The notes: generated by a model not told the origin, from the sequence alone. Counted from the first letter of the stretch, positions 12,796 through 26,588 are shown. The stretch: 64,000 nt of DNA from Chalara sp. BL73 (GCA_918026815.1 CAKJVC010000205.1:62001-126000), one strand, 5' to 3'. A program made the numbers and translations.

Positions 12796-13276
12796 ACACC
12801 TATGTATTGCTGCTATATATAATTGTTGCTAGCAAAACTTATTTGTTGTTATAGTATAAAAACGGTTAATTGCTGCACAATTAAATAATTGCAATAACTG
12901 TAAATAATTAAACAACAAATAAACAAAAATTAAATTGAACTTAATGTTTTAATTAATATATAAAAAGTCGTACAAAAAATAAATATTGGCTTTTTGTTTT
13001 TAATAACCACGAAAATTATTATTTAACTGGTTTTAAGTTTTATTACAAAAAGCACAATATTATAATATTATATATATTTATACATTTATTTTACAAATTT
13101 TAACTATTTAATAATAGTTATTTTTGTATGTTAAAGCATTTGTACAGTACTAAAATTAATACAATTATATATAATGTATATTTTTTAAAAAAAAACAAGA
13201 CTTTTATACTATATTTTGTACAATAATAACAAAATTTAATATTTAAAAAAAAATCAGCAAAACAAAACTTATACTA
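12796..13276 (+). pseudogene. Pogo-like element E0, middle segment
   Basis: Continues the transposase remnant from 168-458 after removal of element C, and collinear with 14010-14640 of copy E2. It stops where E2 is inserted at a TA (13275-13276). Heavily mutated. Confidence 0.8.
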
Positions 13277-14107
13277 ACGTAGTTCACAAGCGAGTTGGCA
13301 GCACAAGCGAAATAGCACTTTTTTCTTGGCGTACTATATTTTATTTTCAACTAATAATAACTTAACAATTAAAATGTTTTTTATATAAAAAAAGTCAAAT
13401 TCTGTTTTAGTATATAAAGCGTTTTAAAACAATTTATAATTAAAAGTTACACGCGTTGCGCGAATTTATATTGTGTTTTGTACAACACTATTTAACAAAT
13501 ATTACAGAAAATTATTACAACACGATATTACAGTCAATTTTCGAAAACTTACCGATTTAAAAAAACAAGTTATTGTATAATATATTTTTAACTTAAATTC
13601 GCGATTGTTTTTTTTTTAATTTTTTTTTTAAATAAATACTGTTAAAAATATAACAAATCGATTACTCGCGAAACAAAACACGAAACGCATTAACAAAAGC
13701 TGAACTTTAAATTTTGTACAATAACAATTAAAACTTTAAACTCGTTTTAATCGAAAAATTAACTATTAACGGGCTTAATACAAAAATACAAACATGCATA
13801 ACGCGTAGTTTCGGCTTGTACAAAATACAAGCCGCAAATATAAAATTCCCAAAAAATATATATACAATTTTAATAAAACGAAATTTATAATAAACTAAAT
13901 ATTGTCCGAAATAGTTGTAACAAACTTTAAACAGCGAAATAAACTTAAAACTGTACAGTAAAAAAATCGAAAATAAATTACAGTAATTTAAAACGTTAGT
14001 TTGTATAGCTATATATTATTGCTATATATTATTATTGCAACCAAAAATTATTTATTGTTATAATATAAAAACAGTTAATTGTTATATAATTAAATAATTG
14101 CAGTAAT

Positions 14108-14310
14108 TGTTGAGAATTGGTAGTGTAGCCTACCCGTAAAGCATGGGCTATACTTTATATAATAGTTTAGTTATCAGTGAAAAGGTCGCACTTCTTTTAC
14201 TAAACAACCTCTATAAAAGCTCCACAATCAAGTCAATTTATTCTTTTTGAACTACTGCAATTGGGCAGACTTTGCGTACAGCACAAGCTTTTATTGATAC
14301 TTTTTTAATA
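14108..14310 (+). repeat. Solo LTR, family II, partly mutated
   Basis: Starts TGTTGAGAATTGGTAG and ends TTTTTTAATA with the 5-bp duplication gtaat at 14103-14107 and 14311-14315. Collinear with 5403-5631 but with many G-to-A and C-to-T changes and a shortened 3' part. Confidence 0.85.
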
Positions 14311-14649
14311 GTAATTACAAATAGCTAAATAACAATTAAACAAAAATTAAATTAAATTTAATACTTTAATCGGCATACAAAAAATAGTACAAAAAATAAA
14401 TATCGGCTTTTTATTTTAATAGTTACAAAAGTTATTATTCGACCAGTTTTTAGTTTTATTGCAAGAAATACAATATTGTAACATTGTATATATTAGTATA
14501 TTTATTTTACAAGTATCAACTATTTAATATTAACTGTTTTTGCGTATTGAAAAGTTGTACAGCGCTAAAATTAAAAAGTTAATACGCGCGTATATTACGT
14601 ACATTTTATAAAAAAAACATTTTTTTTGTTTTTTACATTGTATTTTGTA

Positions 14650-15949
14650 CAATCACGTGTCGGAAGTGATCGACATTTTATCGAGATTAAAATCCTAATC
14701 GGGACAACCCCACCATCTCCTTTTTATGCCTACAGCACCTGCACTATTGTCTCTATTCCTTCAATATTACAAAAATGCCTTCTAAGCCTAAAACTTCACG
14801 CCGAGAAACTACTTTAGAACAGCGAAAAGCTGTATAGACCTGGTATTTAGCTGGAAAAACTATTAGTGCTATCGGACGCCTTAAAAATCTACTTCGTACT
14901 ATTTGCCACGATATTATTACAAAAGCAAAAGCTAGTACTGGCACCGACCGTTTTAAAAACAAGAATAAGCTAGAAATTAAGCTTAAACTTACTGTTTAGG
15001 CCGAAAAAAAGCTTGTACGCTATGCTACTACTAATACTAAAGCATGCCTAGCTGCTTTTACAACGCTTTTTAAGTCAAGAAAACAACTTTCTAAACAGCT
15101 AGTCCGAAAAACTTTTAAAAAGTACAACAAAGCTCGCAGACACGTTTGTCGGAAGCTTTAGCTTAAGCTTGCACACAAAAAAAAAAAAGTAGTTTTTGGA
15201 AAAGCGGAAAAAAAAAGGAATTAAAGCTTAGTTATATAGTCAAACGAATTTACTTTTGAAATTGAATATAATAGCAAAAACTAGTAAATTACACGCGGTC
15301 TAAAAAAAGAATATTTTAACAAGAACTTTAAGTTTTTATTTAAATCAAAAAAAACAAGTGTAAAAGTTTAAAAATGTTTTATAAACAAAAAATTAAGACT
15401 TTTGGTTATTTTTCTAAAAAGAGCTAAAATAAATTAACACTGCTATACAGATGAAATTCTTAAACTAGCTTTTGTTTCATTTTATAAAAAAATAGTTCGG
15501 AAATATAGCAAAAAAGTAGTAATTATAGAAAATGAAGCAAAATATTACTTTGCTAAAGTTTTTGCTGTTTACAAAGCTTTTTACAAAGTCAAGTTCTTAA
15601 TTTAGCTTTTACAATCACTCGATTTTAATCCTATTGAGAATCTATAAAAGCAATTGAAAGATGCAATTAGTAAAAAGCGCTATAAAATCAAAACTATTAA
15701 AAAAATAAAGTATGCTTTGCGTCAAGAATAGACCAAGATTCAGAAAGAAACCCTTAAGGCACTAGTTAAGAGTATGCCTAAAAAGATTGCAATAATGCTG
15801 AAAAACAAAGAAGGAAGCACTAAATATTAGATTGGCTACTTAGAATGCTTATTATATAGTCAATTGAGCGTATTTTGCATGAGTTGTGGCCATTGTAATA
15901 CAGAAGTATGAATTTCGGTAAGTGTCGATCACTTCCGACACGTGATTTG
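14650..15949 (+). mobile_element. Tc1-type DNA transposon
   Basis: A 1300-bp element flanked by TA (14648-14649 and 15950-15951). The TIRs begin CAA(A) followed by TCACGTGTCGGAAGTGATC and match over about 25 bases. It interrupts E2: removing it restores the E2 sequence seen uninterrupted in E0. It has fewer mutations than E2 itself, so it is a later arrival that was hit lightly. Confidence 0.93.
14774..15829 (+). pseudogene. Tc1-type transposase, several premature stops
   Basis: Translation from ATG at 14774 gives MPSKPKTSRRETTLEQRKAV, then a TAG stop where Gln is expected, followed by a helix-turn-helix (TWYLAGKTISAIGRLKNLLR). Downstream the DDE triad is readable: WSNE for the first Asp (Asp to Asn) near 15240, an IIENEA segment for the second near 15525, and SLDFNPIENL near 15620 for the Glu, spaced as in DD34E Tc1 enzymes. 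Stops are mostly TAG from CAG or TGG, so RIP explains the loss. Length is close to the usual 340 residues. Inactive. Confidence 0.9.
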
Positions 15950-16652
15950 TACAATAATAATAAATTTTAATGTTGGAAAAAAATTCCGCGAAATAAAGCT
16001 TGTGCTGTACAATCCAGAATATGTAATTTCACAGTTTAATGTTAGACTTTTTACACTAATACTAGCAATTTTATTTAGTTTATTTCCGGCCTAAAAACTA
16101 AAAACATTACACAATTTAATTAAAACGCAGTTTTAAACAATGTATAGTAAAAATAATTGTACAATATTAAAATAGTTTTCCGACTTCGTTTTTGTTAAAT
16201 ATGAATTAGTTTGCAAAAAGTGCATTACGTGCAATATATAAACTTATGTTACTACGCGGACAAAACGCAGCGCTTTATAAAACAGATAATAAACTTAATC
16301 GATATTATTATATTAAAAAACGTCGAATTTAAAAAAAAATTACTTAGTTTACAAAATATGCAAAATCTCTAATTTTAAAATAATATTAATACACAATTAC
16401 AAGTTGATTTAATTTAAAGTAATAATTATACAAAGTTTTTTGCACTATAACAATAACGCTGTAAATTGTGTAAAAAGTTTAGCTATAACATATAAACATG
16501 TTAAAGTATTAAAGTAAAATTTAAAGATTCCGAACTTGAAAAGCTTTAATTAATTAATTGTTTATTTGTAAAATTATTTTTAAGTTTTGTGTAATGCCTT
16601 CTCAAAAAGCGCTAATTCGCTTGTGCGACTAACTCGCTTGCAAACTACGTTA

Positions 16653-17297
16653 TACAATTTAAAATATATAATTTCACAGTTTAATATTAAACTTTTTATA
16701 TTAGTTATTTTAATAATATCGTTTAGTTTGTTTTTAGTTTAAAAACTAAAAACATTATACAATTTAATTATAACGCAATTTTATACATTTTATATTAAAA
16801 AAAATTGTACAATATTAAAATAGTTTTTCGATTTTGTTTTTGTTAAATATAAATTAATTCGCAAAAAGTACAACTTGTATAATATATAAACTAATTTTAC
16901 TATACAAAAAAGAATGCAGCATTTTGCAAAATATATAATAAACTTAAATAGTTTTATTGGATAAAAAAAATGCTAAATCCAAAAAAGAAATTACTTAATT
17001 TACAAATGCGCAAAACTTTTAAGTTTAAAATAATATTAATATATAATTACGAGCTAATTTAGTTTAAAATAGTAATTGTACAAAGCTTTTTATACAATAA
17101 CAACAATGTTGTAAATTATACAAAAAGTTTAACTACAATGTACAAATATATTAAAATATTAAAACAAAACTTGGAAATTCAGAACTTGAAAAGTTTTAAT
17201 TAATTAATTAGTTATTTGTAAAATTATTAAAAGTTTTGTATAATGTTAAAAAAAAGTAACAGGTCACTTGTGTTGCCGAGTCGTTTATAAACTACGT
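16653..17297 (+). mobile_element. Pogo-like element E0, right end
   Basis: Homologous to 15990-16650 of E2 and ending in a mutated TIR (inverse of ACGTAGTTTATAAACGACTC) at 17297 next to TA (17298-17299). It closes the outermost element of the nest. Confidence 0.85.
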
Positions 17298-17299
17298 TA

Positions 17300-17868
17300 A
17301 TTTAATTATTAATTCCATGATTTATAATACTTTTATTAATAATAAAATATTCTGAAAACTTTTTTTATTATATATAATAGATTAAATTTTTGTTTGACTT
17401 TTATTTTTTATAAATTACTTTTACTTGAAATCTTTATTATTACTATTTTTAAAACTACTTTTTATAATTTTTTTATAATTTTATTATAAACGTGTCGCAA
17501 CAAAATTAAACTAACTGTATTATACGCTTACAAAAGTTTTTGAATTTTAAACTTGATATAAATACTTAGCTTATTATTTTTAAAAAAGAATTATTTTTAA
17601 AAAATTTAAATTTTCTGTAAAAAAATATTAATATATTTTGAACTACAACAGTTAAATATTTATAACTAAACTGCAAGTAAGTAATGCTATTTATAAAATT
17701 AATTATTTAACAAGTAATTATTTTACATACTATAGAAAATTACTCAAATATATTAATATAAAAGCTATAATAAATAATTCTGAATCGAGTAGGTTAAATA
17801 CTTTATTAAAATAAATAAAATTAATACTAATACGTTTTATAGATTTTGATTTTAAAAAAAATACTAGC
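17300..17868. other. AT-rich relic, not identified
   Basis: RIP-mutated single-copy DNA in which no domain could be recognised on either strand. The plus strand from about 17500 can be read through stops as a peptide with little low-complexity sequence (IRLQKFLNFKLD), suggesting a former coding region, but the family is unknown. Confidence 0.4.
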
Positions 17869-18039
17869 TGTCACAATTATGGATTATATGACCTAAATAA
17901 ACTTGGCATGTTATGTGATAACTTTTCATTTCTATTATAGTCGCGCACAACAATTGCTTTTTTTCCTTAGTTTAGTATTCTCATAATAAAACCACTTTAC
18001 TAGCCGCTTTACTAGGCTAAAGGATTTGGCTTCGTAACA
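17869..18039 (+). repeat. Solo LTR, family III, RIP-mutated
   Basis: Starts TGTCACAATTATGG, ends TTCGTAACA, with the 5-bp duplication ctagc at 17864-17868 and 18040-18044. Same family and orientation as 61856-62014 and inverse to 33682-33840, but with many C-to-T and G-to-A changes compared with those intact copies. Confidence 0.88.
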
Positions 18040-18044
18040 CTAGC

Positions 18045-18344
18045 TTTAGTTAAACGTTAAATATAACTGATTATTTTATTAAAATCAATTTTTAAAAAAG
18101 CTAAAATCTTCAGAATTTAATATAGTACGATTTAAATTTGCTTTTGAATTTTACAATAGCGAATAATATTTCGTTTAAGCGATTACATGTGTATTTTTTA
18201 AAAAATTATTTGATTATTTGTTATTGTAAGTATTTTTTTTACTTTTATTATTTATTGCAATATATTGATTTGATTTTTAGTAATATACTACTGTTTTATT
18301 ATTAAGTTTTAAAAAATAGTTTAAATGCTTTATTTTTATTAAAG
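18045..18344. other. AT-rich relic, not identified
   Basis: Short mutated spacer between two LTR copies. No domain, repeat or structured element seen. Confidence 0.4.
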
Positions 18345-18349
18345 TAAAA

Positions 18350-18764
18350 TGTCGGAACGCATGTAAATAGAATCACGTGAACATCGGATCATGTGAGTTG
18401 TGGGTCCTTTCAGGACCCACAACCTCACAATCCCGTAGCTTAGAAACAACAATCAAGCATTTTATGCTAGCAGTTAGGGCACAACGCTAGTATCTGTATA
18501 TAACCCACTACCCCTTCAGCTCACGCTAAAGGTTACACCATACCAGAGGCCTATCCTCTGGCGTCCTTTCTTCGGTTCCGGAGTTCAGGAGGCCCCGCGG
18601 CTCACGCTGCCCGCCCCCGCTAAGACGTAAAATAGATAAAAAAAAAAAATAAAAAAACAACAATCAAGACTTATCCACCAACCTCAACAAGCATTACGCA
18701 TAAACACGTGCGTACGTGCGCCCAGGTTAAAGAATAAGCATTCCGACACTGTAGGCAACCGACA
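18350..18764. repeat. Probable solo LTR, family V, GC-rich
   Basis: A 415-bp unmutated block from TGTCGGAACGCATG to CAACCGACA. Flanks are taaaa (18345-18349) and caaaa (18765-18769), equal except for a C/T difference that RIP could cause. It contains an 11-bp hairpin GTGGGTCCTTTCAGGACCCAC near 18396 minus its loop, a TATA-like TGTATATAACCC near 18494, and a C-rich stretch near 18590. An alternative end at TTCCGACA (18747) would not give a target duplication. Confidence 0.65.
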
Positions 18765-18769
18765 CAAAA

Positions 18770-19271
18770 TTTTATTAAAAACGAATTAAACGACTAAATA
18801 AAAAGTAATAATAGTTTTTTTGATTACTTTACATATTTAGACGGCTATAAATCAAGATTTTTATTTTGGAATTACTTTGTAAGTTCTCGATAAAAATATT
18901 TAAACTTTTTTAATTTCACTAATTTGTCTTAAGCATTTTATTAACAAAAATTTCAAATTAAAACTTGATTATTTAGCTACTTAAAAACTCTTTCAAAAAA
19001 CACTTAAATATTTATTTAAATAAAATTTTATTACAAGTTTTAAACAATATAAAATTAAATATAATATTACAAAGTTCATATTTTTATTAAAAAAATTATT
19101 TTTAAAAAATTACTAATAATTATTTTAGTATTACACGAAATATCGCTTTTTCGAATAATATTTCAATATTAACTTTTAAAAATCATTATAATAAAAAATC
19201 TATTAGATTTTAAAGCGACATATATTGTATTGTATATATATTAAATTTTATTGTTTAAATATTTTAAAAAC
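18770..19271. other. AT-rich relic, not identified
   Basis: Strongly mutated. The plus strand can be read as a former coding region through stops (for example ICLKHFINKNFKLKLDYLAT near 18930), but no family was recognised. Confidence 0.4.
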
Positions 19272-19273
19272 TA

Positions 19274-21130
19274 ACGTAGTTTACAAGCGAGTTGACTATA
19301 TAAATCTACCGATTAATTCTTTTTAGCACTATTATAAAAAGTCAAATAATTTAACAATTAAACAAGCTATTAATTAAAGCTTTTTAAGCTTTAGATTTTC
19401 AAATTTTATTTTAATATTTAATATATTTATACTTTATAGCCGAATTCACTATATAATTTGCAGCGCTATTATTGTAATACAGAAAATTTTGTATAATTAC
19501 TATTTTTAACTAAATTAGTTTGCAATCAAATATTAATTTTATTTTAAGTTTAAAAATTTTACGTATTTTGTAAACTAAATAATTTTTTTTTTTAAATTTA
19601 ACGCTTTTTTCTATAACAGCGCCGATTAAGCTTATTATTTGTTTTGCGAAATATTACGTTTTTTTGAGCGTAATAAAACAAGTTTATATATTATACAAAT
19701 TATACTTTTTATAAACTAATTTATAATTAACAAAAATAAAGTTAAAAAACTATATTAATATTATACGATTTTTTTTAATATAAATTATTTAAAATTGTGT
19801 TTTAATTAAGTTTTGTAGTATATTTAGCTTTTATATTAAAAGTATACTAAACGAAATTAATAAAAATGTTAAAGTAAAAATTTTAATATTAAACTGTAAT
19901 ATTACATATTGCAAATTATACAATATAAACTTAGTTTCGCGAAATTTTTTTCGAATATTAGATTTCGTTATAATTGTGTAAAAAACAATATAAAAACAAT
20001 ATAAAAAACCTTTTTTTTTTTTAAATTATATATTATATGTATTTGTATTAACTTTTTAATTTTAGTATTATATAAACGTTTTAATGCGCAAAAATATTTA
20101 ACATTAAATAACTAAAATTTGTAAAATAAATATAAAAATATATACAATATTATAATATTATGCTTTTTGCAATAAAATTTAAAATTAGTTAAATAATAGT
20201 TTTTGTAGCTATTAAAAACAAAAAACCGATATATATTTTTTGTACGACTTTTTATATACTAATTAAAATATTAAATTTAATTTAATTTTCGTTTATTTAT
20301 AGTTCAGTTATTTGCAGTAATTACAATTATTTAATTGTATAGCAATTAATTGTTTTGTATTGCAACAATAAATAGATTTTGCTTGTAACAATAATATATA
20401 ATAATAGCGTATATTTATACAAACCGATATTTTAAATTACAGTAATTTATTTTCGGTTTTTTTATTATACAGTTCGAAATTTATTTTACTGTTCGAAGTT
20501 TATTACAATTATTTTTAAAAAAATTTAGTTTATTAAAAACTTTGTTTTATTAAAGTTATATATATATATTGAATTTTATATTTGTTAATTGTGTTTTATA
20601 CAAGCTGAAAGTATATATTAAATATATCCGGATTTTTGTATTAAACTCGTTAATAGTCAATTTTTTAATTAAAACGTGTTCGAGGTTTTAGTTGTTATTA
20701 TACAAAATTCGAAATTTAGTTTTTGCTGACGCGTTTTGTGTTTTGTTTTGTAAACAGTCGATTAGTTATATTTTTAATAATATTTCGGCGAAAAAAAACC
20801 GATCGCGAATCTAAATTAAAAATATATCGTTTACTAACTTTTTTTTTTAAATTATAAGTTTTCGTGATTTAACTATTATATTGCGTTGTAATTATTTTCT
20901 GTGTAATCGGTTATATAGTATCAAATAAAACACAATATAGATTTGGACAATTGTACAAATTTTTAATTGCGAGTTATTTTGTAATACTTTAACTGCTAAA
21001 AGCAAATTAGATTTTTTCCACGTACAAGCTATTTAATAAATATATTACAATTGTTGTTTAAATACAATTAAAACAATACTAAAAAAATTAATCGGTAAGC
21101 TTGTGTAGTCGACTTGTTTGTGAACTACGT
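19274..21130 (-). mobile_element. Pogo/Fot1-like DNA transposon E4
   Basis: The 1857-bp element has TIRs starting ACGTAGTTTACAAGCGAGTT (left) and, inverted, ACGTAGTTCACAAACAAGTC (right), flanked by TA at 19272-19273 and 21131-21132. The transposase is on the minus strand, with the CENP-B-like segment at about 20730-20830. It is collinear with E1 but more strongly mutated; no long open frame survives. Confidence 0.88.
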
Positions 21131-21340
21131 TATTAATAAAAAAAATTAATTTAAAAAACGTTTATAATATTAAAACGATAATAATATTAATAAAGATTTT
21201 TTTTGTAAGTTTGTTTTATTTAAGTTTTTATTAAATAAGTAAATATTTTAATAAAAATTTCAATTTGGAAAAAAGTTCGAAAAATTATAGTTAGCCTAAA
21301 ATATAGTTAAAAAAATCTGCGACTTTTAAAAAGTTACATA

Positions 21341-21688
21341 TGTTACAAGCGTCGCAACAGGACTACAGCTTTAAGGGCCTGAAGCTCGGTAAGCTTGGCT
21401 TACACAGAAAGCCTCTGGGCAGGGATCACGTAATGGATCATAAATCGCTTATAATTTGTGATCCAACAGATCATTGTTATGCAATAATTTAACCCCACGA
21501 AAGTTTTATATAAGTAAATAGGATTTTTTTAAATAAAAACTTCGTGTTTAACTTAAAATAGTATTTTTATAGTATATTTGTTATTAGGATTTAATTTTTA
21601 TATATAATATACTTACTTTTTTTTAAACTAATAATTTTCGGATTAATTTTTTTATTTATATTAGTCGAAAACTAATAAAACCGTAATA
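21341..21688 (+). repeat. 5' LTR of Gypsy element D
   Basis: The first 160 bases or so (21341-21500) are GC-balanced and look unmutated; the rest is AT-rich and mutated. The 3' LTR shows the reverse arrangement. Confidence 0.9.
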
Positions 21689-24600
21689 TTTTAAATATTG
21701 CGTTTTGAAATACTTGTATTGTATATACTATATCAACAACTAGTTTAATATTACGTATTTTTAAAAAATTTACTAACAACAAAAAACGACAGTTTAAAGT
21801 TATTTTACAGTAAATTAAACTGTTTAAAGTTTAAAAACTTAAACTTTTTAATAGCAACAAACTACACTTTAAACAATACGTTTTTTAATGTAAAATTTAT
21901 ATTCGTATAAATTTATTATTCGGAAATCAAAAACAAACTGTTTTATAAACAGTATTTTACTTTACCGAAATTGTATATAACTAAATTTTTATTTATTTAA
22001 AAAATTACTTCGTTTATAAATATAACTAAAAAAAAACCGAAACTAATATTATTTTCGACAATTATAAAAAGTACGTAAAACAGTTTATACGTATATTCGT
22101 TAATTTAAACGAAAAGCTACGTACAAAAAAAAATTTAATTGTACAAACAACTTATTAGCGTTTCGGAATATACTAAAAAGTTTAAAGTACTAGCAAAACG
22201 AATAAATTAAAATAATAAAGCATTTTTAGTACTTTACTATAAAAAGCTTAAAAACGAAGTTAAAAATAATATTGTTAAAAAAAAAAAGCCGTTAATTTTT
22301 TTTGTTATAAAAAACAAAACAATTAAAATTAATATTCGTTTATATAAAAAACGTTTAAAAAAAAAAGCAGTACTTTATAAACTAATATAACAAAAAAGCT
22401 TAGTTTCGGAAAATTTAATATTATTTATTTATAAAACTAAACGCGTTTTAAAAAAAGCTAAAAAACAACAATGTATTTTAAAAAAAAATATAACAGTATT
22501 ATAACAAAAAATTATGTTTTAAATATAGATTTTTAAGTTACATAGTTAATTTTTACTACAAAAACAGTTTTAAAAAAACAAAAAACAACTTAATACTACA
22601 AAACGCGAAAAACACAACAAAGCACTTAAAAAAATATTAACTGTTTTAAAAGTTAAAAAACTAAAAGTACAAAAAAAAAAAAACAGCAACAAATATATAT
22701 TTAATATAACGTTACGTGTATTAAATGCAAAATAAAATGTAATACAATTTAAAAAAACAAGTATTTTAACTGTTATTTCAATAAAAATAACGAAGAAAAA
22801 AAAACTAACAAAACTATAAAAAAGAATTATTTTAAATAAATAAAACAGCTATCGAATCGAAATTTAATAAAAATTAAAATATAAATAAAAAGCTAAACAA
22901 ACTTTTTCGAATTTTCGAATTAAAAAAACGAGTTTTGTATAAGTCGCTATTAAAAATTAATTAAAACAACTTAAAAACACTTTTTAAAAACTATATAATT
23001 AACAATACTTTAACAAAAAAAATTACATTTTAACAGCAGTTAAAAATAATTAATAACGAAATTTTTAAAAAACGAACAAAACTAAAAAAACTTAAAATAA
23101 AACAAAAAGCTAAAAATCGTACTAAATAAAAAGTAATATTTATAGCAAATTTAGTTAATAAATTCGAAAAAAAACAACGTAGTATATTACTGCTATTTAT
23201 AATATAAAACTTTTTATTAAATTGCATACTATACAAATTACTGTATATATTATTACAACGCTAAACAAACAAAATAGTACTTTAAACAAAAACAAATAAT
23301 ATATTTCGAAAATAACGAAAAAACATTAAAAAAAAAGTTATACGTTTTCGAAAACGAAAAACAACTGTTTACAAAAATTAAGTTAAAAACTTATTGTTTA
23401 GTAACTATAATAAATTTAAAAACTACAAAAAGTTTTATATTGCTGAATATTATTAAGCATTTTAATATTATTATACAAGTTAAAAACGATTTTTATACTT
23501 TTACAATAGTTAACAATACGAATGTTTTATATTGCAATAAATTTGTAAATATTAAAACTACTAAATTCCGAATAAATATAAGTAGTTATATAAAATAGTT
23601 ACAATTAAATGTTACTTGAATAAAGCGGCATAAAATCATTTTAAAAATATTATAAATTATAAAATATAATTTAACAATTAATTAGTAAACAAAACAGTTC
23701 GTTTTTAATAAATACTAATATACAGTTAAATTTAAACTATTAATATTAAAACTAAAAAAAAAAAAAAACTACGAAGCACAACTAAAAAAATTCAATTAAA
23801 ACTTTAAAAAAGTTTGCGCTATTTTTAAAAAAAAGCTAAATTGCTAAAACGTAGAATTATATACTACGAAAATATTTACAAAATTTAAAAAATTTAAAAA
23901 GCTGTTTTTGAAAAACTAAAAATTTATAATTTTATTAAAACACAAGTTTTAAAACTATAAAATACTATTAGTTGAAAAAGCAACGCTTTTAAAAAAACTA
24001 ATTTATTTATTATTTAAAAATAATTTAAAAACGCTTAAAATATTTATCGATTTAAGTTTAAAAAAAAATTATTAAAAAATCAATATTACTAGCAAAAAGT
24101 TCGGTATTATTTATACTTAAATAAAATAGCACGAAAAAGTTGTATATCGATTATCGAAAATTGAATAATATAATAATTAAAAATAAATATATATTACTAA
24201 AAGCAAATAAAATAAAAAACTGTTTGCAAAAAGCTAAAATATTTATACAGCTAAATTTATAAAACACGTACTACAACGTGCGAATTAAAAAAAAATAAAA
24301 AATAAAAAACAGTTTTTAAAACTCGGTACAAACATTATAAATTTATAGTTATATTTATAAAATTTATTAACGCGTTAACTTTTTTTTAAAAATTAATTAA
24401 TAACATTTTTATGCTTTTTTTAAATATTATTTATATATATTACTTAAACGACATTTTAGTTTATTTCGCAAAAAAAAAAAAACTACAAAAACGATATTAA
24501 AACAATATTATATATATTGTACTATACTAACATAAAACTTAAACTATTGAAATGTAAATTTAAAATTTAAAAAATTACATTTTTAAAATACGTAATATTT

Positions 24601-26500
24601 ACAAAAAACATTAAAATAAACTTAGCAAAAATTAAACTTATTTTAAAATAAAATGCTTTAATATATATTAAAAACGTACAAACGTTTATAAAATTCGTTA
24701 ATTTTTATCGAAAATTTATTAAAAAATATTTAGAATTAACTATTTTATTAATTCGATTTACGCGAAAAAATACGATTTTTAAATAAACACTAAAAGTACA
24801 AAAAGTGTTTAATAAGCTAAAACAAGTTTTTACTACTGTTTTTGTATTTTTAGTTTTCGATACAAAAAAAAATTTAAAATAAAAACAAATATATTAAATT
24901 ACGCTTTAAAAGCTGTATTTAGTTAATTTAACGCTGAAAAAAAATAACAATTAATAGTTTATTATTTACGAAAATTTATACTAGCAAAATTTAATTACAA
25001 AATATATAACAAAAAACTGTTTGTTATTGTTAATGTATTTTAGAAATAAAAAAATTATTTAAAAAAATTTAAATACTAAATACAAATACTAATAAACTAT
25101 AAAAATTTTATTGTTTTTACTATTATAAAAAAGTTAAACCGGCGTTAAATCAAATAAACAAAAAAACTTGCTTTATACAACTTTAGAATTTTATATATTA
25201 AAAAAACAAAAAATGTTAAAATAAACGTGTTTAACAAAAAACTAAAAAACCTTTTTAACAAAACGCACGTTTTGTACGCAATACTATAGCAAAAAAAAAA
25301 AATTCGTTAGTATTTAACAAAAAAAAACTTTTTATAACAACAAAAATAAAATACCGAGTAAAAAACTTTAAGTTTATTTAAATATATAAAAAAAACTTTA
25401 TAGTTATTAAGTTTTTAATAAACAAAAACAAAAATTTATAACAAACAACTTAAAAGTTTTTTGTTACTAAATTTTTTTTTATATTTTATTAACGCTAAAA
25501 ACGACTTTCGTAATAAAACAATACAAACTACTTGTTTATAAATATTAAAAAATCGCTAAAACGATAAACAAAATTTTTAAAAAATACTATTTTTTAAAAA
25601 TAAAAAAACTAGTTATTAAAATAGTTACCGAATACAATACGTATATTCGGAACAAAGTATTACATTATGCTTTTTATAAATTAATGTAATTACCGACTAT
25701 TTTGAACAAACTATAAAAGTTTATTGTATAAAATTTTGTAGTAAAATTATTATTTTTCAGAAAACTAGTTTTAAAAAAATAATACGACTCGATATTAGTA
25801 ATAGTAAAACGATTAACAAAATATTGTTATATAATTTTATATTTAAAAAGCAATACAACGAAAAACTTTGTTTATACATTTTTTAAAATTGTAATTGTAA
25901 ATTATTAAATACTTAAAAAAATTATATTAAACAAAAACAAGCTTTTTATATTTAAGTTTTAAACAATGTTTACTGTATGTATAAAAATCAAAAAATAACT
26001 ATTAACAAACTTTTATTTACAAACTAATAAACAAACAAAAAAACTTAGTTAAATACTAAAAGCATATTTTAAATATTATATAAATTATAAATAAAACAAT
26101 TAAATCGAGTTTTTGTTATTTATACAATTTATATATAATAATACAATTAACAAAACAACAAAAGTATTACTATTTTATGCTAACTATAATTACGAACTAG
26201 AAACATATTATAAACTAAACAAAAATAATGCGTATTTACAATTTGCAACAATTAAAATCGAACAATTACAAATATTGTATTTGTAGCTAATTAAAAACAT
26301 TAAGTTTTTTAGTTAAAAATTTGCAAAATATTACAACTGTAAATATAATAAAACACTACTTTAAAAAAAAAATAAAGTTTATTTTGTTAAAAAAACATTA
26401 AAACTAAAAAACTAAGTAATAAACTAAATTACAAAAAGTTATAACTATTTAAAATTAAACGAATTGCAAAACTAAATATATTCGAACTTTATTTTTTTAA

Positions 26501-26573
26501 CGGCAAATATCTCAAATACCATCAAAAAGTCGATAAATATCTGAAATACCACCACTGAATTTGGAGGCTTTCT
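26501..26573. repeat. MULE left terminal inverted repeat
   Basis: 73 bp, begins CGGCAAATATCTCAAATACC and ends TTGGAGGCTTTCT. Pairs with 29008-29080 with six mismatches. Confidence 0.95.
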
Positions 26574-26588
26574 CATATACCACAAATG

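Larger units (their letters stand above)
13277..16650 (+). mobile_element. Pogo/Fot1-like DNA transposon E2, with two insertions
   Basis: The TIR begins ACGTAGTTCACAAGCGAGTT at 13277 and its inverted partner ends at 16650; TA flanks both ends (13275-13276, 16651-16652). Rejoining the flanks around one TA restores the sequence of the parental element E0 with only A/G and T/C differences, which proves the insertion point. Coding is on the plus strand: CENP-B-type segment at about 13640-13760, mutated FDETGF-type segment at about 13860-13900. It carries a solo LTR (14108-14310) and a Tc1 element (14650-15949). Confidence 0.9.

Noticed and set aside
14640..15960. 9-bp target duplication tttgtacaa for the Tc1 element
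   Set aside because: The bases can equally be read as TA duplication with TIRs starting CAA(A)TCACG, which fits the Tc1 transposase inside and restores the parental sequence exactly.
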